A stretch of DNA of 64,000 nucleotides. Source: Streptococcus sp. sy004 (GTDB lineage Bacteria; Bacillota; Bacilli; Lactobacillales; Streptococcaceae). The notes beneath the pieces are model-generated. The model was not told the DNA's origin. It saw only the letters and a list, made by a program, of their open reading frames with translations, and searched no databases. The stretch spans positions 1-64,000 of the forward strand of contig NZ_VOHP01000005.1 of NCBI RefSeq assembly GCF_007859205.1. Direction: 5' to 3'. Below, piece after piece: positions 57,288 to 64,000 of the stretch. Position numbers and translations under genes: made by a program. Every line of letters begins with the position of its first letter. The first letter of the stretch is position 1.

Positions 57288-59236
57288 TGATACAGATTGG
57301 CAAATTATTTGCTGGTCGTTATCGTATCCTAAAATCAATCGGACATGGTGGTATGGCAGATGTTTATCTTGCCAAGGACTTGATTTTAGATAATGAAAGA
57401 GTAGCTATTAAGGTACTTAGAACCAATTATCAAACCGATCAAGTCGCTATTGCACGCTTTCAACGTGAGGCGCGTGCCATGGCAGAGTTAAGCCATCCTA
57501 ATATTGTTGCGATTCGAGATATTGGAGAAGAGGACGGTCAGCAGTTCCTAGCTATGGAATATGTTGACGGTGCAGACTTGAAAAAATATATTTCCGAGTA
57601 TGCTCCCCTTTCTAATCAAGAAGTAGTACGGATAATGAAAGAAGTCCTATCAGCGATGACTAGGGCACATGAACAAGGTATTGTACACCGTGATCTTAAA
57701 CCACAAAATATTTTATTGACCAAGGATGGCACGGTTAAGGTGACAGATTTTGGTATTGCTGTTGCCTTTGCTGAAACCAGCCTAACTCAGACCAATTCAA
57801 TGCTAGGTAGTGTTCACTACTTGTCACCTGAACAAGCTAGAGGCTCCAAAGCGACCATTCAAAGCGACATTTATGCTATGGGAATCATGCTTTTTGAAAT
57901 GTTAACTGGGCAGATTCCTTATGATGGTGATAGTGCAGTGGCCATTGCTCTTAAGCATTTCCAAAACCCCTTGCCTTCTATTATTGAGCGTAACGCTCAG
58001 GTTCCTCAAGCCTTGGAAAATGTGGTCATTCGAGCGACTGCCAAGAAAAAGGAAAATCGTTACCGTTCAACTGATGAGATGAGTAAAGATTTGGAAACGG
58101 TTCTTAATACGCAACGCTTGCGTGAAAAGAAGTTGATTTTTAACGATGATGCGACAACTAATAAAGTGAAGCCTCAACTTGAAAATAATACAGCAAAATC
58201 AACAACAGAGCAGCTGTTGAAAAAGCCAAAAAAGGTAGTACTTGGTTCAAAAATCACGCCAAAGTCAGTTCCAGTTAAGAAAAAAACAAGCAGTAAAAAA
58301 CGACGCTTATTCCCAGCGGCACTCAAGATTGTCTTCGCCTGCTTTGCCTTATTAACGCTATTGCTTGCTTTTTTCCTATTAACTCGACCACAAACCATAG
58401 CCGTTCCTAATTTAGCTGAACAGGATTTGGCAACAGCTAAAAAGGCCTTGGCAGATACAGGCTTGACCTTGGGAAATGTCTATGAAGAAGAAAATGAAAA
58501 AGTTGCTTCTGGACAAGTCATTCGAACCAATCCAGTAGCAGGGACAGAGCGTCGTGAAGGGGCAAAGATAGATCTTTATCTTTCAACTGGTTCAGCCAAA
58601 CCTTCAGAGGATACGTTTACCATGCCTGATTATTTTGAGATGGATTATCAAACAGCTGTCAGTGATTTGGTTGCTAATTATAATGTTTTGGAATCTCAAA
58701 TCGAGATTAAGTACCAAGTCAATGAAGACTATTTGGCTGGAACAGTACTTTCTCAAACACCAAAGGCAGGCAGTCAATTTGATCCCCAATCTAAGAAAAA
58801 GATTGTCTTTCAAGTTGCAACAAGCGAAGAAGTGATGATACCAAAATTAGTTGGTCTAAGCTATGGAGAAGCCCTTAGTCAACTGACTGACCTAGGTATT
58901 TCAACATCTGCCATCACTGCTTATATGGCTGATGGTAGTCAAGTCATTACCTCACCTGCATCAAGCACACTGGTGGCTGCTCAAACTCCCTACTATGGTG
59001 ATACGATTAGCCTTTCCAATTCGGATGCGATTAGCCTTTACTTAGACACTGTAGAAGTTTCTTCAACTAGCTCGAGTTCAACTCGTAGCACCAATACAAC
59101 AAGCTCTTCTGAAAGTACCAGTCGTTCTAGTTCGACAACCGAGTCATCTTCATCAACGTCAACCAGCCTTGACGAAGAAAGCGACTCTAGTCAGTCTGAA
59201 TTAGAAGTTGATTCAGCCAGTACAGAAGAAGACTAA
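57287..59236 (+). CDS. pknB: Ser/Thr protein kinase with PASTA domains (PknB/StkP)
   Basis: 649 residues. Cytoplasmic kinase domain with [13 protein letters not shown], Lys42 (VAIKVL), HRDLKPQN and DFGIAVA; a Lys-rich juxtamembrane stretch; one membrane segment about 345-368; three PASTA domains (about 373-440, 446-515 and 516-588) that sense wall fragments; then a Ser/Thr-rich tail (589-649). Regulates division and wall synthesis with GpsB and MapZ. Confidence 0.96.
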   Translation: MIQIGKLFAGRYRILKSIGHGGMADVYLAKDLILDNERVAIKVLRTNYQTDQVAIARFQREARAMAELSHPNIVAIRDIGEEDGQQFLAMEYVDGADLKKYISEYAPLSNQEVVRIMKEVLSAMTRAHEQGIVHRDLKPQNILLTKDGTVKVTDFGIAVAFAETSLTQTNSMLGSVHYLSPEQARGSKATIQSDIYAMGIMLFEMLTGQIPYDGDSAVAIALKHFQNPLPSIIERNAQVPQALENVVIRATAKKKENRYRSTDEMSKDLETVLNTQRLREKKLIFNDDATTNKVKPQLENNTAKSTTEQLLKKPKKVVLGSKITPKSVPVKKKTSSKKRRLFPAALKIVFACFALLTLLLAFFLLTRPQTIAVPNLAEQDLATAKKALADTGLTLGNVYEEENEKVASGQVIRTNPVAGTERREGAKIDLYLSTGSAKPSEDTFTMPDYFEMDYQTAVSDLVANYNVLESQIEIKYQVNEDYLAGTVLSQTPKAGSQFDPQSKKKIVFQVATSEEVMIPKLVGLSYGEALSQLTDLGISTSAITAYMADGSQVITSPASSTLVAAQTPYYGDTISLSNSDAISLYLDTVEVSSTSSSSTRSTNTTSSSESTSRSSSTTESSSSTSTSLDEESDSSQSELEVDSASTEED

Positions 59237-59263
59237 AAAACTGAGTTTAAGCTCAGTTTTTTT
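59235..59263 (+). terminator. pknB terminator
   Basis: AAAACTGAG - 6 nt - CTCAGTTTT followed by T-run, right after the pknB stop. Confidence 0.88.
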
Positions 59264-59337
59264 ACTTATCTTGATCAGGGCAAAGCTGAATTTTTTTTAT
59301 TTTTTTGATAGAATAGCAAGAAGTAGGAGGCAGACTG

Positions 59338-60036
59338 ATGAAAAAATTCCAATTATTTTTAGTCGTTGAGAGTTTATTCTTAACCATGGCTTTTTTAACC
59401 ATTTTGGCCAGTGATTTCGCAGCAGCAGTCTGTATTTTGGTCATGGTTCTCTTAGTCTTGCGTTTTTACAATATGGGAAGTCGCAGCAACTTTTTATTGA
59501 CTGCTGGTCTGTTGCTACTTTTTTTGATTTTTATGCTCAATCCCTATGTGATTGCCGCCATTCTTTTTGCGGTTGCCTATATCCTAATCAATCATTTTTC
59601 TCAAGTGAAGCAAAATAACCGCAGGGCCCTGATTCAGTTTGAAAAAGACGAACTAGATGTTAGACCAAAACGTAACAAGTGGATTGGTAGTAAACAACAT
59701 TTAATAAGTGATGATTATTGTTTTGATGACATCAATATTATTAGGGTAACAGGAAGTGACACCATTGATCTTTCCCAAGTCATTGTGAAAGGCAAGGATA
59801 ATGTGATTGTGATTCGTAAGGTTTATGGTCCCACCCAAATTCTTGTCCCCCTTGATGTAACGGTCAAATTAGATGTCAGTGCCGTATATGGTAATGTCAC
59901 TTATTTTGATTTTCCAGCCTATGATTTACGTAATGAAAGCATTAAACTAAGTCAGCCAGCCGATCAAGATTTACTTAAATCAGTCAAGCTGATTGTCAGT
60001 GTGATTGCTGGTTCAGTTGAGGTGAAACGCCTGTGA
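59338..60036 (+). CDS. liaF: Cell-wall-stress sensor regulator LiaF
   Basis: 232 residues: four N-terminal membrane segments (to about 90) and a cytoplasmic beta-rich C-terminal domain of the LiaF/YvqF type (IIRVTGSDTIDLSQV, IRKVYGPTQILVPLDV). LiaF holds LiaS inactive until the envelope is stressed. AGGAGG precedes the ATG. It heads the liaFSR operon, whose place downstream of pknB is typical of streptococci. Confidence 0.93.
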   Translation: MKKFQLFLVVESLFLTMAFLTILASDFAAAVCILVMVLLVLRFYNMGSRSNFLLTAGLLLLFLIFMLNPYVIAAILFAVAYILINHFSQVKQNNRRALIQFEKDELDVRPKRNKWIGSKQHLISDDYCFDDINIIRVTGSDTIDLSQVIVKGKDNVIVIRKVYGPTQILVPLDVTVKLDVSAVYGNVTYFDFPAYDLRNESIKLSQPADQDLLKSVKLIVSVIAGSVEVKRL

Positions 60037-61043
60037 GAAAATCTTATTTAGTACTATTGTTCATCTACTCCTCGCTAGCCATCTTTTCTATGGTTTTTAC
60101 CATTATTACCAGCTTGGAATTAGATGTTTTTCAGCTCATCAACAATACCTGGATTTTAGAACGCTTTTTGTTTTCAATCACCCTGTTAATTTTCTCCTTG
60201 TTAATTTTATTGGTCTTGCTTTGGGTCATCATGGATGACAGTAGTAAGCGTCATCTCAACCATAATTTACGACGAATTTTAAATAACCAAGCCATTCCTA
60301 AACAAATTGATAGCGAAACAGGTCGTAATTTGATGCGATTGTCAACCAAGGTTAATCGTTTAACTACGAGTTTACAAAATACTGAAAATGCCCGTATCTT
60401 AAACAGTCAGGAAATTGTCAAACAAGAACGACGACGAATTGCAAGAGACCTTCATGATACAGTGAGTCAAGAACTCTTTGCCTCTTCCATGATGATTTCA
60501 GGTCTTTCTCAGAGTTTAGATGGTTTAGAAACAGACCAACTCAAAACTCAATTGCTTGCTGTGGAAGAGATACTTGGTAAGGCTCAAAATGACTTGAGAG
60601 TGATGTTGCTGCATCTCAGACCAACTGAGCTAGAAGATAGGACTCTGGAACAAGGTTTGGCCATGATTTTACGTGAACTGACAGATAAGAGTAATATTGG
60701 GGTTACTTATCATAAATCAATTGGTAAACTTCCTAAAGTGATTGAAGATAACCTTTTTCGGATTGCTCAGGAATTTATCAGTAACACCTTAAAGCATGCT
60801 CAAGCGACTCGTTTGGAAGTTTATTTACAAGAAAAAGAAACAGAAGTTGAGTTGAAAATGGTGGATAATGGCCGTGGTTTTGATCTCAATGTTGCTCGTG
60901 AATTAAGTTATGGGTTAACCAATATCCAAGAACGAGTTGACGATCTCGCAGGCACGATGACTTTTTTAACCAGTCTTGGTAACGGAGTGTCTATGGATAT
61001 TCATGTGCCGATAGTGAAAGGGAAAGAAGATGGAAAAAATTAA
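60033..61043 (+). CDS. liaS: Sensor histidine kinase LiaS
   Basis: 336 residues: two membrane segments (about 5-28 and 45-68) with a short extracellular loop, a HAMP-like linker, dimerisation/phosphoacceptor motif RIARDLHDTVSQELF (His141, HisKA_3) and ATPase motif VDNGRGFD. Start is a GTG overlapping liaF by 4 nt with GAGGTGA upstream. Intramembrane-sensing kinase for bacitracin-type wall stress. Confidence 0.94.
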   Translation: MRKSYLVLLFIYSSLAIFSMVFTIITSLELDVFQLINNTWILERFLFSITLLIFSLLILLVLLWVIMDDSSKRHLNHNLRRILNNQAIPKQIDSETGRNLMRLSTKVNRLTTSLQNTENARILNSQEIVKQERRRIARDLHDTVSQELFASSMMISGLSQSLDGLETDQLKTQLLAVEEILGKAQNDLRVMLLHLRPTELEDRTLEQGLAMILRELTDKSNIGVTYHKSIGKLPKVIEDNLFRIAQEFISNTLKHAQATRLEVYLQEKETEVELKMVDNGRGFDLNVARELSYGLTNIQERVDDLAGTMTFLTSLGNGVSMDIHVPIVKGKEDGKN

Positions 61044-61668
61044 CGTGATTTTGATTGACGATCATGAAATGGTACGTCTAGGCTTGAAGAGTTTTCTAAA
61101 TTTACAAGCTGATGTGGAAGTCATCGCTGAAGCCTCAGATGGCAAGACAGGTGTGGAACTCGCCTTAGAATTAAAACCAGATGTGGTGGTTATGGATTTG
61201 GTTATGCCAGAAATGGATGGTGTCGAAGCCACCTTAACCCTCTTAAAACAATGGAAGGCAGCTAAAATCTTAGTCTTGACCTCTTATTTGGATAATGAAA
61301 AAATTTACCCCGTTATTGAGGCTGGAGCTAAGGGTTACATGCTCAAAACCTCTAGTGCAGCAGAGATTCTCCACAGTATCCGTAAAGTAGCCCAAGGTGA
61401 GTTGGCCATTGAAACAGAAGTGGACAAAAAAATAAAATATCATGATGAACATCCTGATTTACATGATGAGTTGACAGCGCGTGAACGTGATGTTTTGAAA
61501 CTCTTGACCAAGGGGTATGACAATCAAACCATTGCTGATGAGCTCTTTATTTCCTTAAAAACGGTTAAGACCCATGTATCAAACATCTTAGCCAAATTGG
61601 AGGTAGAAGATCGCACGCAGGCAGTCGTTTATGCTTTTCGTCATCACTTAGTTGCTCAAGATGATTAA
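61030..61668 (+). CDS. liaR: Response regulator LiaR
   Basis: 212 residues: receiver domain with acceptor Asp56 (VVVMDLVMPEMDG) and a LuxR/NarL-type HTH (LTARERDVLKLLTKGYDNQTIADELFISLKTVKTHVSNILAKL). Overlaps liaS by 14 nt. Confidence 0.95.
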   Translation: MEKINVILIDDHEMVRLGLKSFLNLQADVEVIAEASDGKTGVELALELKPDVVVMDLVMPEMDGVEATLTLLKQWKAAKILVLTSYLDNEKIYPVIEAGAKGYMLKTSSAAEILHSIRKVAQGELAIETEVDKKIKYHDEHPDLHDELTARERDVLKLLTKGYDNQTIADELFISLKTVKTHVSNILAKLEVEDRTQAVVYAFRHHLVAQDD

Positions 61669-61706
61669 GATGATATAATAGAAGTAGTGAATGGAGAGAA
61701 CATAAA

Positions 61707-63110
61707 ATGGATATTAAAACAAAATACAAGGCAAAAAAAATCAAAGCAGTCTTTTTTGATATTGATGATACTTTACGAGTTAAGGATACAGGCTACATTC
61801 CTGAAAAGATTACCATGGTTTTTGAGCAACTGAAAGCTAAAGGGATTTTGACAGGGATTGCATCAGGACGTAGTATGTATGGTGTTGTTCCAGAAATTCG
61901 TGACCTGAAACCAGATTACTTTGTGACCTTAAATGGCGCCTACGTCATCGACAAAAAAGGTAAGGAGATTTTCAATCAACCCTTTAAGAAAGAACAAGTG
62001 GCAGCCTTTGTGGCTTGGTGTCAAGAGCTGAATATAGCTTACGGATTTGTTGGAAAAGAAGGACAGCCAGTCGTGTCTGAATCAAGTCCAATCATTGATG
62101 AGGCCTTGGTGCCCGTTTATGGTGATTGTCCTGTTGTGCCAGATTTTTATCAAACCAATGCGGTTTATCAGATGTGGACGTTTACAAAAACCAATGCCGA
62201 CCTTGTGCTACCTGACTGTTTAGCTCAAGACATGCGTTTAGTTCCTTGGCATCCGCATTCTTCTGATTTGGTTCAAACCGGCATGTCCAAGGCACGAGGC
62301 TTGGAAGAAGTACTGGCGACAGAAAAGCTGAAAGCAGAGCAGATTTTATTCTTTGGTGATGGTCTGAATGATCTGGAGATGTTTGATGTTGTCGGTCTAA
62401 AAATTGCTATGGGCAATGCGGTTGATGCCTTGAAAGCCAAGGCTGATTACGTGACAAAAACAGTGGAAGAAGACGGGATTTATCATGCCTTGGTTGAATT
62501 AGGTTTAATTGAAGCCCAACTTAGCTTGCCTCAATTGCATCTAGATCAAGTTCAAGGAAGTAAAGCCATTATTAAAACCAATATGGGCGACTTATCCTTA
62601 CAATTATTTGATGACTTGGCACCTAAAACAGTTGCTAACTTTCTTGCCTTAGCAAAGGACGGCTATTATGAGGGGGTGATTTTCCATCGTGTGATCAATG
62701 ATTTTATGATTCAAGGTGGTGATCCAACTGGAACTGGTATGGGTGGCCAGTCGATTTACGGCGATAGTTTTGAAGATGAATTTTCTGAAGAACTCTACAA
62801 TCTTCGTGGTGCTTTGTCTATGGCAAATGCAGGGCCAAATACTAACGGTAGTCAGTTCTTTATTGTGCAAAATCAGCACTCTCCATATAGTGCCAAGGAA
62901 TTGATGAGAGGTGGCTGGCCAAAAGAGATTGCTGAGCGTTATACTAAGGGGGGCACTCCCCATCTGGACCGTCGTCATACCGTTTTTGGTCACTTGTTAG
63001 ATCAAGCTTCTTATGAGGTTTTGGATAAGATTGCTGCAGTGGAAACGGATTTTGCTGACAAACCTAAGGAAGACGTCATCATCACAGCTATTGAGGTTAT
63101 TCAAACATGA
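61707..63110 (+). CDS. Cof-type HAD phosphatase fused to a cyclophilin peptidyl-prolyl isomerase
   Basis: 467 residues. The N-terminal about 270 are a HAD-IIB phosphatase ([11 protein letters not shown] with Asp18/Asp20, [19 protein letters not shown]); residues about 280-467 are a cyclophilin domain ([52 protein letters not shown]). In S. mutans the equivalent PpiB gene is co-transcribed with liaFSR, and the position here agrees. HAD substrate unknown. A weak TATAAT lies upstream at about 61674, so extra transcription is possible. Confidence 0.9.
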   Translation: MDIKTKYKAKKIKAVFFDIDDTLRVKDTGYIPEKITMVFEQLKAKGILTGIASGRSMYGVVPEIRDLKPDYFVTLNGAYVIDKKGKEIFNQPFKKEQVAAFVAWCQELNIAYGFVGKEGQPVVSESSPIIDEALVPVYGDCPVVPDFYQTNAVYQMWTFTKTNADLVLPDCLAQDMRLVPWHPHSSDLVQTGMSKARGLEEVLATEKLKAEQILFFGDGLNDLEMFDVVGLKIAMGNAVDALKAKADYVTKTVEEDGIYHALVELGLIEAQLSLPQLHLDQVQGSKAIIKTNMGDLSLQLFDDLAPKTVANFLALAKDGYYEGVIFHRVINDFMIQGGDPTGTGMGGQSIYGDSFEDEFSEELYNLRGALSMANAGPNTNGSQFFIVQNQHSPYSAKELMRGGWPKEIAERYTKGGTPHLDRRHTVFGHLLDQASYEVLDKIAAVETDFADKPKEDVIITAIEVIQT

Positions 63111-63475
63111 AAATTGGAGATAAACTAAACGGTCAGATTGTGGGTATCAAGCCTTATGGTGCTTTTGTTCAGCTGGAAAAAGACAAAATTGGTCTGATCC
63201 ACATTTCAGAAGTTAAGGCAGGTTATATTGATAACATTTACAAAAATTTAAGTATCGGTCAAAAAGTGACGGTTCAGATCATTGATTTGGATGAATATAG
63301 CCAAAAAATCAGCCTATCCCTGCGTAGTCTGGAGGAAGAAGGTTATATCTCTCAACCCAAACATCGTTTTTCCAATAGCCGTTATAAAATTGGTTTCAAA
63401 CCTCTAGCTAAAGCCCTGCCCAATTGGATCGATGAAAGTCTGGCATTTTTGAAAAAAGATACCCCAACGAATTAA
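63107..63475 (+). CDS. S1 RNA-binding domain protein (YugI/CvfD-like)
   Basis: 122 residues. An S1 domain fills about 1-72 ([33 protein letters not shown], then [20 protein letters not shown]), followed by a C-terminal extension [20 protein letters not shown]. Related proteins (CvfD in pneumococcus, YugI in Bacillus) are post-transcriptional regulators. Often mislabelled pnpB. The ATG overlaps the previous stop by 4 nt; last gene of the lia cluster. Confidence 0.85.
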   Translation: MKIGDKLNGQIVGIKPYGAFVQLEKDKIGLIHISEVKAGYIDNIYKNLSIGQKVTVQIIDLDEYSQKISLSLRSLEEEGYISQPKHRFSNSRYKIGFKPLAKALPNWIDESLAFLKKDTPTN

Positions 63476-63500
63476 CAAAAAAATTAATTTGTTTTTTTGA
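63474..63500 (+). terminator. Weak AT-rich terminator
   Basis: AACAAA - 8 nt - TTTGTT followed by T-run just after the S1 gene; stem entirely A/T apart from two pairs. Confidence 0.4.
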
Positions 63501-63522
63501 TGAAAAATTTAATTTTTTCTTA

Positions 63523-63562
63523 ACCCCCCTTGACAAAATGGGGAGGGGGGTGCATGTATAAT
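63523..63562 (+). promoter_or_regulatory. Promoter with a C/G-tract dyad
   Basis: ACCCCCC (63523-63529) and GGGGGGT (63545-63551) form an inverted repeat that flanks TTGACA (63530-63535). A consensus TATAAT is at 63557-63562, giving a 21-bp spacer, longer than normal. The arms stand out sharply in an otherwise AT-rich stretch. Inference: an operator for an unknown regulator. Confidence 0.6.
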
Positions 63563-63598
63563 AGAAGTGAGATAATATGATAAAGGAGAATGGTTGTA

Positions 63599-64000
63599 GT
63601 GAATAGAGAAGATATCTTAGAATACTTGTTAGAGAAAAGACAAATAGTTGCACCTGTAGAGAAAGCTAGATTACATCTAGAAAAAGTAAAAAGTAACAAT
63701 CCGAATATTGATTTTTCTAAGATTTTTTTAAGGTGTTTAGGATTTTCAGTTTTATTGACATTGGTTTTTACTACTTTGTTAGGTCTTTTTATAGAACTTT
63801 TATTAAATATTTTTGTTTCTTCTTAAAGTCATGAAATTGTAAAAGAACAAATTAATTCATATACTTTATGGATTTTATTAATCGTATTTGTTGTAGTGGT
63901 AAGTAAAATATTTCCTAAAATTTGGAAAGATAGTAAAATTTCTGAACGTAATTTTAGGAACGAATTACAAGTTGCAGAAAAAAAATTATCAGGTAGCTGT
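63599..64000 (+). pseudogene. Membrane-protein frame interrupted by one TAA and cut by the window end
   Basis: From GTG 63599 (AAAGGAG 10 nt upstream; ATG 63590 is too close to that site) the frame reads MNREDILEYLLEKRQ..., with a membrane segment at about residues 43-72, and meets TAA at 63824-63826. The same frame then stays open for all 58 codons to the window end (SHEIVKEQINSYTLWILLIV...), with a second membrane segment YTLWILLIVFVVVVSKIFP and a charged region. This looks like one two-membrane-segment protein broken by a single nonsense codon. No family recognised. Alternatives: a genuine 75-residue protein, stop read-through, or a sequencing error. Base composition is more AT-rich than the neighbours, suggesting accessory DNA. 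Confidence 0.6.

Noticed and set aside
63541..63551. G-quadruplex at the G-rich arm
   Set aside because: Only two G-runs are present on the strand; four are needed for an intramolecular quadruplex.

Overview
The window is a piece of a low-GC Firmicute chromosome and almost certainly a Streptococcus. The evidence is the gene set and order: competence sigma factor comX directly behind an rRNA operon end, secA-acpS-alr-recG, the zinc-controlled adcRCB operon, trehalose treR/treP-treC, pbp1A-recU-ypsA-gpsB-rnpB-rlmL-mapZ, gmk-rpoZ-priA-fmt-rsmB-stp-pknB, and liaFSR. A sequence upstream of comX resembles the operator bound by the pheromone receptor ComR, which points to a ComRS-using group (pyogenic, mutans, bovis or relatives). 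The species cannot be named from this window.

Layout. 1-250: end of an rRNA operon (5S, tRNA-Asn, terminator). 260-3.8 kb: comX, manA, then rsuA and an MFS transporter on the minus strand. 4-10 kb: secretion and cell-wall/DNA housekeeping (secA, acpS, alr, recG). 10-14.9 kb: a DUF2975/HTH pair, asparaginase, a HAD-pyrophosphohydrolase fusion, efp, asp23-like and nusB. 15-17 kb: zinc uptake operon adcRCB with a perfect AdcR operator. 17-22 kb: galE, a thioredoxin-like gene, a M42 aminopeptidase and an LPXTG-anchored cyclic (di)nucleotide phosphodiesterase. 22-31.4 kb: relA, dtd, the trehalose locus and pepO. 31.5-31.97 kb is the only long stretch without an intact gene; it holds a decayed tandem repeat array and two unassigned terminators. 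32-41 kb: DEAD-box helicase, amino-acid ABC transporter, trxB, an alpha/beta hydrolase, NAD salvage (pncB, nadE) and an alcohol dehydrogenase under a catabolite-repression site. 41-48.9 kb: cell division and wall synthesis (pbp1A, recU, ypsA, gpsB, rnpB, rlmL, mapZ) and luxS. 49-63.5 kb: rny, gmk, rpoZ, priA, fmt, rsmB, the phosphatase/kinase pair, liaFSR, a HAD-cyclophilin fusion and an S1-domain protein. 63.5-64 kb: an AT-rich tail with a membrane-protein frame broken by one in-frame stop and running off the window, probably the edge of an accessory region.

Most of the window is core genome. Several blocks act together: division-site placement and wall synthesis (MapZ, GpsB, PBP1a, PknB/Stp), envelope stress sensing (LiaFSR), zinc homeostasis, and carbon-source control through probable CcpA sites at treP, adh and perhaps cdnP. 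I saw no CRISPR array, prophage, transposase or insertion sequence. The least explained signals are the 42-bp (14-codon) repeat array near 31.6 kb, the interrupted frame with a C/G-rich dyad at its promoter at the right edge, and the possible leaderless start of the helicase gene.
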